Both the position numbers and the translations under genes were made by a program. The notes under the pieces were generated by a model, which was given only the letters and a program-made list of their open reading frames with translations, ran no database searches and was not told the DNA's origin. This document shows positions 25,001 through 38,312 of a stretch of DNA of 64,000 nt, piece by piece. The stretch covers positions 10,724,501 through 10,788,500 of the forward strand of contig NW_025062476.1 in the NCBI RefSeq assembly GCF_000002995.4, given 5' to 3'. Positions within the stretch are counted from its first letter, which is position 1, and every line of letters starts with the position of its first letter. This DNA comes from Brugia malayi. Taxonomy: Eukaryota > Nematoda > Chromadorea > Rhabditida > Onchocercidae.

Positions 25001-28000
25001 TATATAAAATAGGTCATTTGCGCCAAGAATTTTGAACCAATATTTGCCATTGTTGTAGCTCACATTTTAACTTTCACATTTTAGGTTTGACTGTCTGGCA
25101 GACAAATGAGAAATTAATAAATGAGACGAAATAAAAAAAAGTTTTCAAATGAGATTTTGAAACACCAATTAGTTTGCGCTAGAAACTTTGAATAGGAAGA
25201 AGAAATTGACAAAAGATTGATTGTCATTTAACTGCAGTCTTCCGTATTCTTCTCGAATTTGTTTTTTTTTTTTTTTGAAATTATTTTATCGAATCCGGTA
25301 GAAATAATGATTCATTCTCATTGGTATACTACTTTAGTAAATAATTCAACAAATAATGCTTCATCCATTTTGCATTTCAGAAAAAGAAATTAAATTTGCA
25401 ATACCTGTATGTTCCATAAACATTAACACATTCATGCTGACATTCTGAATTTTTTGTTGTTGCGCATTCATCGATATCTGCAAGAAAAATTTTTATTTCA
25501 TTTTCATATTTTTCCTCAAAAAATTTTTAACTTTTTTTTTTTAATAATGATAGTAATATTAACAGTGAATTGTTAGAAAAGAAATTAATTTAGACAAAAT
25601 TTATAAAAATCAATCAATATTTCATTCAAATTACTAAAACTTTTTTCATGGTCTGTTACCATAGCTTATGCTATAGCTTACAAATTTAAATGTCCAAAGT
25701 TCTTATTTATTTTTCAAATATTTGACAGACCAACGCATGATTTCTGATCCGGTCCAATCCTGAGACCATGATAACATTGACATACGGCTCTTCCGTTATC
25801 GTTCACACAGTGTTGCTCGCAACCACCACGATTTATTGCGCAAGGATCAATCGCTAAAATTTATTTTAACAAAATTAATTACTAAGGTAAACAATGGAAG
25901 TAACATTTTACCTGTAACCTTAAAATGCATTATTTCCTACACAGTTACATAGAATCATAAAATTTGTGAAGTTTTAATGAATTTATAAGAAGTGATAGAA
26001 TTACCGGAAATTCCGGAAATTGATGAATGAATTGATATTGTATGATTTAGTTAGTAGATTTCTCGGATATTATGCAATGAAGTAATATTTTCAAGAAAAC
26101 AAGAATAAATATTTCATTTGTCTTCTTTTTTTTTTTGTTTTTACTAAAATTATTTTACCATTTTCAAAAGTCATTTGAGGGCAAAAAAGATATGATTTTG
26201 TATTTGAAGGTCTATTTTCCCTTCATAATATTGTTTGTCATCATTTATTGAATGGGAGATTTAGAAAGAGGACAACAGCAATAGCAGTAACAATGGACAA
26301 TTATCTTTAGGCTAAACAATAGACTGTAGCAGGTAGGCTTAGGCTTAGACATATTAAATTATTCAAAAGAGATTTTCATCTATTCTTCCCTCTTCCATCT
26401 TTTCTTCTACTCAATCGTTCATGAGAATCTTTAATCTTCTATGTTTCAACAAAATAAAGAGCCAATTTTATTTGCAAACTTTGAACTTGAAATGATTCAT
26501 TTGATTGACACTTTTAATGGATTCTTTCTAAACTAATTACTTGCAGAAAATTTTTCTCAAAATTTTTATGAAATAATACGAAATTTAATAATTAAAAGAA
26601 ATTCCTTCCACTTTCCACTTTAAATAAAATTGTTTCCAATTTCTCCTTTAACACAATTTATCACAAGTTTCCTAATTTTATAATGTTCAAAGATGTATTT
26701 GTTTTCGAAATCTTTAAGCGAAATCTTAGCCATTCTTTTTGTCTTTTTAAAGAACTATTGATAATTCAACTATTTATAATGCCAATTACTTACGATGGCA
26801 TCGCCGCTTATCGCTAGCTAGTTTGAACCCTTGGCGACACTTGCATCGATGAAATCGTCCATGTCTTTCTTCGCAAATGTGCTCACATCCACCATTATCT
26901 GTTGCGCAAATGTTTTCACCTGAAAGATGCTTTTAGCATAAAGCAACTAACTTTTTCAATTTCAATAATTTTACATATTTTATGATTTGTTGGATAATTT
27001 CCTCTCATAAGCATCCATCTGACCCAACTTTCGGTTTATACTGAATGGAGAAATATTAGCTGTGTTAGTCTCAGTAAATGCAGTAGATGCATGCATGCAT
27101 GCATTCAGAGAAGGAAGGAAGATCATCAATGAAGCAAGAATTTTTTTGAAGTGACTAGAAGCCATGTATTGTTGATAACAAATTTGCATAAGATTTTTAC
27201 ATTGATTACATAAGAAGATCGGATTGCTAATCAATGAGACATTATTGTTAAACTAAATTGATCATTGGAATGTGATTGATTAATTTTAATTATCATTTCT
27301 TCTCATGATCAAACTTTTTTAACTCTCATTCATGCATTTTGATAAATATTGATGAACATTAGTATCACTTCATTCGATCTGATCTCACTCACGTTCATGT
27401 TCACGTTTACGTCATATCATTTCCTCTTTTGTTGTTCGCTTCTGTGCTTCTTTCCTGTGTTCTGCGTTAATAATTGCTATTTATTATTACATTTATTTTT
27501 TTCATCATCCGCCGGATTATTTTGAATGATTTCGTCTAACAAAGACAAAATTCCTTCTTTGTTTCTGTCTCCTTCTCTCCTCCTCTCTTTTTCCCTTTTA
27601 TCCATTCATTCTTTTCCATCCCTTTCCCTCTCTATCACATCCTCTTCGCCTCTCATTCTTAATTTATGCAATTACTTTCAACAAATAACCCTTTTTCGGG
27701 TACTTTTTTTTAAACAAAATTTCCCTTTCAAAAAAAGGAAGCAAACATTGGAAAGTTTTCCAAAAATTGAAAGTGGAAACTTTTATGTAAAATACAATTA
27801 TTAATGGATGAATAGCAGTTGCATTTATATTATCAGTTTTCGAGTAGCAAAATTGCCAAAACAGTTAATTATTACTGCTATCAATAACGAAAATTTGTTA
27901 GTGTTAAGTTGGTGAAAATTTTTTTGAATAAAATTACTTAAATTATTTATCTAAATTCAACTATCAATTGTAAACAGTGCGAGATTCTTACGGACGCATC

Positions 28001-31000
28001 GACGACCATTTGAATGAAGTTGCATTCTTGGCGGACACTCACAACGATATCCACCTTCCGTATTTAGACATCGAAATTCGCAACCACCGTTTTCAAATTG
28101 GCATTCATCAATATCTGAAAAATTGAATTTCAGTATATATTTGATATTTAAAGGAAAAAAAAAAGAAAAAGAAAAGATAAATGGAAAGTACCAATGCATT
28201 TTTTGTGATCGCTATCAAGCTGATATCCGGCAAAACAACGACAGTAGAATGTACCGATCGTATTGACGCAATCATGTGGGCAACCACCATTTTCCACTAA
28301 GCATTCGTTTATATCTAAATAATATCAATTAAATGTAACCAATTAATAATTTCAGGTGCATTTACGGCAGTATTGGAAAAAATTAAAAATTGAAAGTAAT
28401 ACATCTGAGCCAATTGCTATTATTCATACTTTTTAAGCAAATTTATCAATGAAATTGATAATTAAATAATCAATTGAAAAATTTAAATTCTAAAACTTAA
28501 AAATCTAAAATCTAAATTCAAATCAGCATCTCATGTTCAACTATGATTTTATCAATTTTAAAATACGAATATGTATTTAAAAAACTAATGCGAGCTTATT
28601 TTTGTCAAACGACAAGTATCACAATCAATATACAGTAATCTTCAAAATGTACAAATGAACTATGACCTACCATATTGGCATCGAGTACCTTGAAATCCAG
28701 GTAAACAGCGACAAATTTCCTCACTCTTGTCCGATGTTGACGGTTGACAAGTGCCACCATTATGACATAATTCTGGTGTACAACTTGCTGTATGAAAAAA
28801 ATTAAATTTTATTCTAACTCATTTTTATCCATTTAAACCAATTACAAATATAATATTTTAACTGTAGTATACTTGACATTATTATTTATATGATAACTGA
28901 TTGAAATATTATTTCATCAATAAACTTTCAAAGTTTAATATGAAATCCTATTAAAAAAATTGCTATTTTTTGCTTTAATTTAAATTTTTGATTTTTTTTT
29001 CTTTTAAATAAGTTCGAAATTATCGAAATTTACACACTGATATGTGCACATAATATTCATATGAAATAGTTTTAACAAATTATTTATTACTTCAGTTAGT
29101 TAAAAATAGATTTTTGCAAGAATTTCTATTTGAAAGAAATTGTCAACAAATGAATTTTATTAAAATTATTGGAAATGAAATAATAGAATAGTTAACCTCG
29201 TTGACAACCTTCTTTACCGGGTACCTGAATCCAACCTGTGCAACACTGTGCTGTTGTATGTCTTCTTGTTCGTGTTACATTTTTATATGTACGATAATAT
29301 ACTGTCCTGAAATAGTTTATTTTCTCCTCTCCCTCCCTCTCTCTCTTTCCGTCTCTCTCTCTGTTTTATTACTTCATTTATAATTTAAATTGTTACAGTG
29401 TTTAATCACTTTAATACTATCTGATGTATTATCTTTCAGCAATATTCATTTTCTGATTTATTTAGTTCAACATTTCATTAACTGATGATTAATTGATTGA
29501 ATAATCAAATTAACTTACTTATTCTGATATAGTTTAATAACTACTAAAATATGATCTATGCAAGAAAGGTAATAAATGATAATTAGGATTTGCTAATCTA
29601 ATTAAGCTTATTTCATTCGAAAATATAAATGTGATAAGATTTTGCAATAAAATGGAACAAAAAACAATATTTCTTTATTTGTCTTTTGCAGTGAAAAATT
29701 TATATTCTAAAATTTATTAATTTAAGTATTAATACTTCCATTACTCTATATTTTGACCAATTACCAATTTTTCAAGCATATTACTTCACGATATTTTCTT
29801 TTCAAAAAATTGTCCCCTCAGAAAGCTTGTCCCATCAATTTTTTTTCATCACAAAATCACCGAGTCGATTTATTAAGGCTGTATAATTAATTGCTCTAAT
29901 TACAGGTTAGCCAAAAAGGTCATTCTCCTGTCTCGGTACTTGTACTTATAACATTATAGATTATATCAAAATGATTAATTAAAGAAGTACCTTCTATACA
30001 AGGTACCACAAATATTACTCGTAATCTCTATCAGAGCTAGCAATGGATGTTATCACTGATAACAGTTATCATTTCCCGTTAGTTTGCATTGTTTTTTTCT
30101 CTCGAAGAAACTTTCACGAGAAATTATTATCAGAAGTAAACTTTATTCAATCAATTCTCACTTCGAAAACAAAATTTTGCAATGGCAGTGAACAAAATCA
30201 TTTCCTTTTGTTAATAATTTCGTTTTGTCAAAATTTTTGAAAATCTGTAAATTGTCATTCACTGATTTAATTATTTTTTCCTACAGATTTGATAAATTAC
30301 ACTCTAATTCGAAATTTGAATTTTAAGAATAAAAAGTGTGAAAAAATTTTTCTCTTTCTCTCTCTCTCTCTCTGTCTGTCTGCTCGAGGTGGAATGAATT
30401 TTTAATAATTAGATTGTTAATAGCTGATGAAATTAGTCATATTTCTTGGTGTGGACAAACATTTAATCTAAATGACATATAAATTTGACAAAAGAAAAGA
30501 AGAAATGATTAGGAGGGAGAGAGAAAGAGAGAGAAAGGAAGAGGGAGAGAGACAATAGATGTAATCAGGGCGGAGAAAGTAGGAAATTGAAATTGGAAAT
30601 TAATGAATGTTGCGAAGGACAATGATTTATGCGCTCTCGATTTTTACTAAAACTGCTTCCTTCCTTTATTGGTAACATATCAAAATTACTATATTACTAC
30701 TATTCATGCAATTACTATACTACCATTAATTAAATTAATTTTTTTTATTTGAATTAATAACTGAAAATGTTGAAATTTAAAGAAATTGCAACTTTAACTA
30801 TCTTTATTATGGAAAAATGAATATAATTTAGAATTATTTACAGAAAAAATTCATTTATGTAATGAAAAAAGAAAAGAAAAATGGAAAGAATTCTGCAAAA
30901 AAGAAAAGAAAAGAAAACAAACTTTGGTTCTCGAACTGAACATGAGCGGAATTGTCCATTACAGCCTGGTTTTCGACTTCTGATATACTTCGTATAAGCA

Positions 31001-34000
31001 TGAACGCATGGTTCACGTACTGTTACTGTTTCAATCTCTTCGTGTGGACAAACATTTAATCTAAAAAAAAGAAAAAAAAAATGCTAATAAAGAAGAAATT
31101 TTTTAAATGATGCAATTAAGTTGCATTATTGTTATACAATGCATTATTGTTATACAATAATTAACAAAATACAACTAATTTTTTTAGTTTTATAATTAAT
31201 TAGCAATAGTTACATCAATAAAGATTTAAAGTAAAATTACAATAACAATGGCAACAATAATAATAAATGATAATTAATAATAATGATTAAATAAATAATG
31301 CAATGATAATTATATAATAATAATTACAACTATTAATAATTAATAACAATAACAATAATAGTAGTGTCCGTAGTAATATGAAAATTCGATTACTTTTAAA
31401 TTATTTTGCTCATTCATTAAATTATTTCATTAATGATAATTAAATATTTTTTTTCAGCTCTATGTTGGAATTTTGTAAACAAATTTATTATAAAGATAGC
31501 TTAAATATTTATGCATTCCATTTGACCATAATAAATTCTCAATTACGTTGCGGTACCTGAAGAATTTGAATTGACAAGGCCATCCTTCCTTTCATTATCC
31601 CTTTCTCCTCATTTAACGACGACAAGAGCAATAACATGCGAACATCACTAACACACACAAATTTTATTTTAATGAGAACAACTAATTTATTGCCCTAACT
31701 AATAAACTTATTTCTCAAGACTAATTATTGAAAAAGGAAGAGGCTTAAATTACAACAAATGACATTTAACATTTAACTGTTTGTAATTATTCCGAATTTA
31801 TCAGATATCAATACTCACCTAAATCTAACCTAATATCTAGTCTCTGTAATTATTTTAAGATTATCAAATATCAACAAAATAACATTTTCTCGTTGCAATT
31901 ACATTTCCAAAATTTCTTCTTCCTTTTGCATATAACTAATTTGAGGAAAATTAAAATTTTTTCGCTATATTCAATTTAGAAGCAACTTTGAAGGTATAAA
32001 AATCACTGATTAAAGTGATTACGATTTTGTTTTATCTTTTTTCATTTCCAAAATTTATTTAACATTAATGTTAATAAGATATCTTATGAATTTGTCTAAT
32101 ATCATATTGCTTTTATTAATCGTTCAGTTACTTCGTTATCAGTTTTCATTTTTTTTTTTCTAGGCATTTATCAGTGCACTTATTTAAAATATTTCATGGC
32201 TAAATTTTAAAATATTTTTGATTTATGATATTTGATTTTGTAATTATCTAAAATTTCACATATCAAATATCATTCATTTGTTGTGCAGTATTTTCTATGA
32301 ATAAATGAATACTTGCGATCTTTTCTTCGATCCGATCGCTTAGTATCCTTTCTTCTTCATTCCTCCATCTCATTATTCATTCATTCATTGTGTTTTTTTA
32401 TGCCACAAACACGGAAACCACCGCAATATTTTGTTTATTTTCCGGTGATTGATGATTCTAACCTTAGATTACTTTGCTTACTGAGAAAAGAAAAATCAAT
32501 CTGAATCAATTTCAAAAAATTACTGTAGCTATTTAAAGGATATCTGTTGAAGATGATATAATGATGGTGATGATGCAATTGTAGATCGAACGGATACGAT
32601 CGCTCAGACAGAAAAGGAGAATGTCGTGGCTTGCAATTCGGATCACAATTCATTAATTATCATTAATTGTCATTGATAATCTTTTTTGTATCAGTTGTCA
32701 GATTTTACAGAATTAGTTTTTTTTCATTTTTATAACCTGTACCTAAATTAAAATTTTTGTTGAAAATGGTGTGATTAATTCATATTTCATTTTAGCTGAT
32801 TCTGTTGACCAATTAATCAAAATAGAAATTGTATTCTTATCATTTTAATCTCATACATTAATTAAAATAAGATGATTTTTAACCTACTTTTTTTTGAGTA
32901 CTCGAATGGAAATATTATCAAAGTAATATTGGATGCACCGGAAAGATTTACAATATTTTTTTTTTTGTAATAAAAATGGGCAAAAATAAAAGTAATACTT
33001 AATGATAACAAAATTGGAAGGAATTTTTAGATCAATTCTAAACATTTTTAATACCTACGTCATTTCATAAATTTCACATTTAATTTTCCCTTCATTTGCT
33101 TTCATTTACAATTTGTTTATATATTGAATTTATTTTTTCACTAAAGTACTAATAAAAGAATATTGCCAGGTACGAAGTACTATCAAAATGCAGCGCAGTA
33201 TCAGCTGGCATTAATTAATTAATTAATTATGAATAATATCGTTACAATAATATTGAAATTTCTTTGTGATGAATGAAGGATAATTGAAATGATAAAAGTA
33301 TAAAAAGATACGACTAATGAAGATTTTTACTTTTTGATAAATGATTGTCATTACTTTCACTGCCAGTTGGGAGAAAATCTTCCATTTTAAAGTTTAGTAA
33401 GGTTTTATTAATTTGCATTTTTAGTAAACCAAATGTCTGGTAGTAAATTTAAAACTTAATTATTGCACTTATGAGGAAGCTATCTGTTACAGTTCTTGAG
33501 AGGGACCGAGAATAAGTGGTAAGCCTGTATGATTCTTTAATGGAAACACTTAAATTTAAGAGAGAGAGAGAAATGAGTTACCGTTGAGATTGATATAGCC
33601 ATCAAAATGTTAATAACTTTAAAGTGGACATAAACTATTAAACCATCACTAAAAGAATTTTGATGAAGGTTTAATAATTTAAACAAATTTCAAAGAAGTT
33701 AATGGTTGCTTGGAAATTTCATCGTTCAGAAGCAATAACTATAATAATTAATGAGATATCATTCTTCTTCTCTTAATATATTTAAATAATGATAATTTGT
33801 ATTAACTTAAATCGATGTCCATTTATGAAGAAAAAAATACTTTACATTAACCTTACTTCACTTATCGATATTTTCCTTTCTTTCTTTTGCTAAAGGATTA
33901 TTATATCATTGTGATAAGAGGAAAGGAGATCAATGAATAGTTCGATCATGCTCTTCCCTTCATCCCAAAAAAGGGAGATGGAATAATGATTTGATGGTGA

Positions 34001-37000
34001 TAATAATTAACAATGAATGATTAATAGATATGGGAAGAGAACAGAAGGATAAAAGTGAACCAAAACAAAAAAATAAACAAAAACAAAAAAAAAAAAAAAT
34101 GGAAAAAAATCATTTTGTTTTTGCTTAGTACGCATAATTGCGCACCGAAGCACATAAAATTACTATTCTTCTTCAATTCAGTCGTCCGTTTTAAAATATT
34201 TGCATAATTTTAAACAAAAGAAATCAAAAATCAAACAAAAATATATCGGAAAGTGAATTTTAGTATGATCAAACAGAATAAATGTGTAAACATAGTACAA
34301 TTATGAAGAAGAATTCCTTTTTTTTTTTTTGCTTTAAAATAATTTGAATTAAGATGAAAAATGAGAAAAAAAAGTAAGATATTACTGAGAAAAAATAAAA
34401 TATTGAGAAGTACCAAATAAAAGAAACAATTATTGTATTGCCTAGATCATATAACTGCTATGAAAAAAAAAATTCAATGAATCTTTAATATATTTAATAT
34501 AGTCTTAAAAATACAACCTTCAATTAATCGACGATTATTCATTCATTTGCTCATCAAATACACTTCCAGAGGAATCGCACTTTATTGAACAAACAATTTA
34601 TTCGAGGAAATGAATGATATGTTTGAGGACACTTTATGCTATTTTTTTATTTTATTTGGTGGATAAATGGTGTCATAAAACTATTCATAACAAAATATGG
34701 TAGTTAAATGATTTACAAGTTTGATTACTTATTTCATTCTCAATTCAATTCATTTCATTTCAATTCAATTCATTTCATATTTACTTCAGTTTCAACGTTT
34801 ATCGCTTCTTCCATTTCTCTTTTTTGTCATATAAAAATTGGATAAATCAGAGGTAATGCTTAATGGTATCAGTAATAAAGCTTAAATAAGAAATATTAGC
34901 GAAGTAAGTCGAATTGAAAAAAAATCTGTCAATTGGGTCAATGAATGTAATTTCATGAAATTTCAGAGAAATGTGCAAAATTAATATTTGAACTAATATT
35001 TGAATGATGTTATGGGTTAAACTAAAATTGAAGCTTTATTTCAGAAATTAATCCAATCATTTCCAGTTTAATGCATTCAATTCGTCATTAGCTATCAGTT
35101 TTAAATAATCATACCAATGACATAGAAAATACACCAATATAATCTTTATTTTCACAAAAATTTAACTACATCTTTCTGTTTTCTTTTTCTTTGTTTTCTT
35201 AATTAATTTTGAAAATTTAATAAATCTTTTAATTTCCAGAAATTAATCCAATCTCTTCTAATTGTGTTGGTTGAATTAAAATTCCCATTTATTTACAAAA
35301 TCTATGAAAAACCATTTAAAATTTACAAGTCTGTTTGTAAAAGAATATCACAATTAGTCTAAGGTTGCTAAAGCAAATAAAGCACTTTTTATCTTATTAA
35401 TTTGAAAATATGAATGCAAGTTGAAAATAATTCATACATTTTTTCTTTTTTTTTTTTGCATTTATACACAGAGAAACTTCAGACTAATTTCACAGTCAAA
35501 GAAATTTTAATTTATAAATCAATTGATTAGTATTAGTCAAATAGATATTTGTCACAAAAGTGCTAGGAAAAAGAAGGCTGAGGTCAGATTCTATGTGAGA
35601 TAAGAATTTCGGTGTTCATTATATTATGAGAAGTAAAAAGAGGGAATGAGAAGGAAGGCGATAAAATACAATTTTATTTTGGAGGTATGCATTTCAGATG
35701 ATGACGATGACAATAACATTTGACCTCTAAGCTGTGAATAGATCATATTATCTGCAGTGCAAATGATTCACGGATTGTGACTATGAACTGTTGAGCTGAG
35801 TTAAGCAATCTGGATCAATCTAATTGTTTCTGGATTATCGCACTTAAATTACTCATCATTCTAATCCATTGAAATTATATTTTAAAAATAAGTACATACT
35901 AAATATAATTAAAGCATTTGCATATTGAAATGTTTCAGGACGAATTGCTTTACATTTCAATTAAATTATATGAAAATTTCAATTATTACTGGAAGGAAGA
36001 TGGAAGGGAAACAATCCGTCAGTCTTTGACCTTCAACTTCCTATAAATCAATCGTTTGATGGATGTTTCCGTGAGATAGCCTCTATATGACCGCAATCTG
36101 ACCGCAATTTCTATATGAATTCAATTTTTTTCAATAAAATCAATTAAAACTTTGTAATTAACATTTTTTTTTTTTTTTTTTTTTGCAGAGAACTAGAAAA
36201 AGTGAAGACGAATTCGTATTTTTGCATCGTTTAACAAAGTTTCAAATAATAACTAATGTTGAGAGAATTAATCAGTCTTAATAAATGAGGACAAAAATTG
36301 CTTATTAAGAAAGTTGAAAAATTTAATCTGAATTGCAACTTTTTAAATGCACTCGAAAATTATGTTATCGTTAGCAGTAGAAATCACCAGAATAAAGCTT
36401 ATCATATGATTACAAATTTTTATTTTGCTATCAAACTTTTGGATATTTGTTTCGAGCCATCCTCATTTTTTGTTATGATATTTTTACATTTCTGATTTAA
36501 TCTCAGATATATTGTCATAAATATATATCAAAGAAATATTTGCATATTGAAATTAACCAAATTAATTTCAGACTTTCAGAGTAACTATGTCAAATTTCTT
36601 TTTGCTAACTTTAATTCTTCAGACAAAAAATTTTTTTTTTTCATTCGGAAGCTTTGATCATCATATGCATCCCAAATACAAAAAAAAAAAAAAAAAAGAA
36701 AATAATAGTAAATATTACGTATCATCTGAAATGATTTTGTTCGAATTTTTTCCTTATTTTTTGACCTTTTAAATGAAATGAGTCTTTAATGCGTTATATA
36801 GTACACGTACGTCACGTGTTTTTTAACTTAGTTTACGATAAATATAATTATATTTAAAAAAAAGCCCTGCAGACACTTTCTTTTCTCTTTCCAAAATTTT
36901 CTTCCGAAATTTTCTTCATAGACTTTTTTTTTTGCTTTTTATGAGAAAGAAATTACTGTCTTGAATGGGTTCATTGGCGTATTGCCATTGAAAAACATAA

Positions 37001-37604
37001 TGTCAACTTGTTAATTTTAACATTTCAGTGACTTTGTCACATGCACAAAATAAAATATGAAAATTACTTTGAGATGGGAAAGATAAAAAAAAAAAAAAAG
37101 AACTATAGGGATAGCAGTGATAGGAATGAAAAGAAAATTTTTTTAGCCAAAAAAAAACGTGAAAAAAACGTGGCTACACGATATAATTGTGTTAAAAAAG
37201 TTACTACTATTATAACTATTAACTTAAAGTCATATTTCTTACGTAACTTTATTATACATTTTATCAGATATCATTTAACTTTCTTTTAATACAAAAAAGG
37301 ATCAATTTCCACTATTTCTTCATAAGTAATTTTAATAATGCAAATTAGAAGGAATAAAAAGATTATATCGTTAGAAATGTCAAATTTAATATTTAAGAAA
37401 TATGCAAATAATGAGAAAAAAAAAGGAAAGAAATTACAAAAGATTTAAAGAATTATTGAAGAAATGTCAAAATTTGACTTACTGTCCAAGACGTAATTCT
37501 TGCAATTGAAGATGGACATTATTGTTGTTGCTATCAACGATATCAATTTCTCCTTGTACAGTAAACAGAAATAATAAAGCAGCTGTGAATACAACAATGA
37601 CCAT
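14007..37604 (-). CDS. MEGF6-like secreted multi-EGF matrix protein
   Basis: Thirty-six predicted exons sum to exactly 5,058 bases (1,685 residues); human MEGF6 is about 1,500. The start at 37604 begins [18 protein letters not shown], a clear signal peptide. Domain order is EMI, one EGF, nine cbEGF-type, a linker, 24 laminin-type EGF repeats and a basic tail ending in RRKR. No membrane span is seen, so secretion into matrix or basement membrane is expected. MEGF6 is the closest architecture known to me; MEGF10/11 and Draper/CED-1 also have EMI plus EGF repeats but carry a transmembrane segment and lack a cbEGF block. Nearly all introns are phase 1 at repeat borders, the usual exon-duplication pattern. 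Intron 1 is 6.4 kb. One intron (16203-16478) appears to begin with AT. Exon coordinates are in the block entries below. Confidence 0.88.
19082..19111. repeat. C18-A12 homopolymer junction (T12-G18 in the transcript)
   Basis: Eighteen C are followed directly by twelve A on the plus strand. In the EGF pre-mRNA this reads U12-G18, starting about 40 bases after the donor of the 19150-19407 exon. Long G runs are rare in such AT-rich DNA and can fold into G-quadruplexes. Confidence 0.95.
22195..22326. repeat. 33-bp tandem repeat x4 with CRE-like core
   Basis: Exactly four 33-bp units start at 22195, 22228, 22261 and 22294 inside the EGF-gene intron 22100-22789. Each has GATATAAGCCAATRACGTGAA followed by AYGTTACGAC. 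Three units carry TGACGTGA and one carries TAACGTGA. The unit length is a multiple of three, so an open frame exists on the minus strand, but it is intronic and low-complexity. Confidence 0.95.
22675..22748. repeat. Local duplication in an intron
   Basis: The 18-mer CAACGATCATATAAATTC occurs at 22675-22692 and again at 22731-22748. Between the copies TTCGCTATATA-like units are repeated three times. Confidence 0.85.
22790..23426 (-). other. EGF gene exons 15-16: cysteine-free linker
   Basis: Exons 23361-23426 and 22790-22963 add about 80 residues without cysteine between the cbEGF block and the laminin-type repeats. The segment contains [18 protein letters not shown] and an acidic, Gln-rich part ([14 protein letters not shown]). 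Frames and splice sites fit on both sides. It is not an EGF fold and I know no domain that matches. Confidence 0.75.
23547..28787 (-). other. EGF gene exons 4-14: EGF and calcium-binding EGF block
   Basis: Exon 4 (28671-28787) is a plain EGF (CHNGGTC). Exons 28192-28314, 27992-28114, 26794-26919, 25731-25853, 25405-25477 plus 24860-24932, 24586-24694, 24307-24429, 24101-24223 and 23547-23669 encode nine cbEGF-type domains. Most open with D-I-D/N-E-C, the calcium-ligand start; three open with ENIC or IDPC and may bind calcium less well. Six exons are exactly 123 bases and one is 126, all symmetric phase 1-1. Two domains are built differently, with an internal intron or a phase-0 border at 24694/24860. 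Confidence 0.87.
30350..30382. repeat. (CT)n microsatellite in EGF-gene intron 2
   Basis: CT run ending in CTGTCTGTCTG. A GA-rich tract lies 130 bases further on (30511-30553), so the two could pair as a loose inverted repeat around the exon relic at 30443-30472. Confidence 0.85.
30443..30472 (-). pseudogene. Relic copy of the start of EMI exon 2
   Basis: Twenty-four bases (30449-30472) are identical to 31042-31065, which spans the acceptor and first codons of EGF-gene exon 2. On the minus strand it reads TTTAG, then codons for LNVCPH as in the real exon, then QEI and a TGA stop. The real exon continues EEIETV. It is therefore a truncated, inactivated copy of the exon edge lying in the downstream intron. 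The acceptor-like TTTAG is preserved. Confidence 0.7.
30511..30553. repeat. GA-rich purine tract
   Basis: Imperfect (GA)n with GGAG units in EGF-gene intron 2. Confidence 0.8.
31061..37482 (-). other. Intron 1 of the EGF gene (6.4 kb)
   Basis: It separates the signal-peptide exon from the EMI domain, with ends GTAAGT and TTTAG. The content is AT-rich with many A and T homopolymers. A slightly GC-richer patch lies at 32.56-32.65 kb. Paired Runx-like sites lie near 36.09 kb, and CACGTG next to TACGTCA near 36.80-36.82 kb. No complete additional gene is visible on either strand. A large first intron often holds enhancers. Confidence 0.75.
36088..36109. promoter_or_regulatory. Tandem Runx-like sites, 11-bp spacing
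   Basis: TGACCGCAATC is followed immediately by TGACCGCAATT. Each copy contains ACCGCA, matching the Runx consensus ACCRCA, spaced by one helical turn. The pair lies in intron 1 of the EGF gene, about 1.5 kb downstream of its start codon. Confidence 0.35.
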
Positions 37605-38270
37605 ATTTCGTTGATTTGTACATCAAAATTGTTCAATTGATCTGTTTCAAATTATCTTTACAAATAATCATTTCATGTGAAAATAAATTTTGATATGTCA
37701 CAACAAGACAAGTTTGATTTGATTTGCTATAGAAAATAAGCACTAATGGCACATTTTATAGAATACATTCATCATACTTTCCTACACAATATCAGAATTT
37801 TTTTTTTCTTTTCTTTTCTTTTCCTTCCTTCCTTTTTTTTTTTTGAAATATATTTTCTTCAATTGAATTTGAAAATTACGACTAACAGAAGACGCAACAA
37901 AAAGAGGCATCAAGCTGTGAAAAGTAGTAGTTGCAGTAGAAATAGTGTAATGGTGTAGAGAGATGATGGGTAATACTATCAATAGTAATAGTAAGTAGTT
38001 AGTGATAGTAGTCTTTCCTTTCTTTTATCAACGATGACAAAGTAACACAGAAGCTTGTAGACGACAAGAACAAATGACAAATCTACAAATGGTTTGTATT
38101 CTATTCTTCTTCTGTAAATATCGAGAAAAAAAAAAGAGGGCAAAAATTTCGAGGATGTATTTATAACGATAGATTTGATTGGTATTTTGTCATATCGATA
38201 AGATGAATAAGAATTTAATTTTTACATATTTGATAATTTGCATTAATGATTGATTATAAAAAGAAAAAGG

Positions 38271-38301
<31 letters not shown>
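38271..38301. repeat. A31 homopolymer
   Basis: Thirty-one consecutive A, about 670 bp upstream of the EGF-gene start codon and directly beside the CRE-like palindrome. No target-site duplication or coding remnant marks it as a retrotransposed tail. Confidence 0.9.
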
Positions 38302-38303
<2 letters not shown>

Positions 38304-38312
38304 AAAAGCATT

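Larger units (their letters stand above)
29197..37604 (-). other. EGF gene exons 1-3: signal peptide and EMI domain
   Basis: Exon 1 (37483-37604) encodes the signal peptide and an Asn/Gln-rich start of the mature protein ([10 protein letters not shown]). Exon 2 (30923-31060) and exon 3 (29197-29306) encode the EMI domain. It opens LNVCPHEE, has [11 protein letters not shown] and SCSVREPK, and closes with the hallmark CCTGW. Exon joins are phase-compatible (GGA CA|A, AA|G). EMI domains mediate protein-protein contacts and multimerisation in matrix proteins. Confidence 0.85.

Noticed and set aside
26001..26020. Tandem CCGGAAATT (ETS-like) in an EGF-gene intron
   Set aside because: Two short motif copies alone are not enough to claim a regulatory element.
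32435..32653. Minus-strand frame beginning [13 protein letters not shown] in intron 1 of the EGF gene
   Set aside because: A possible alternative first exon was considered, but no usable donor follows and the rest is low-complexity.
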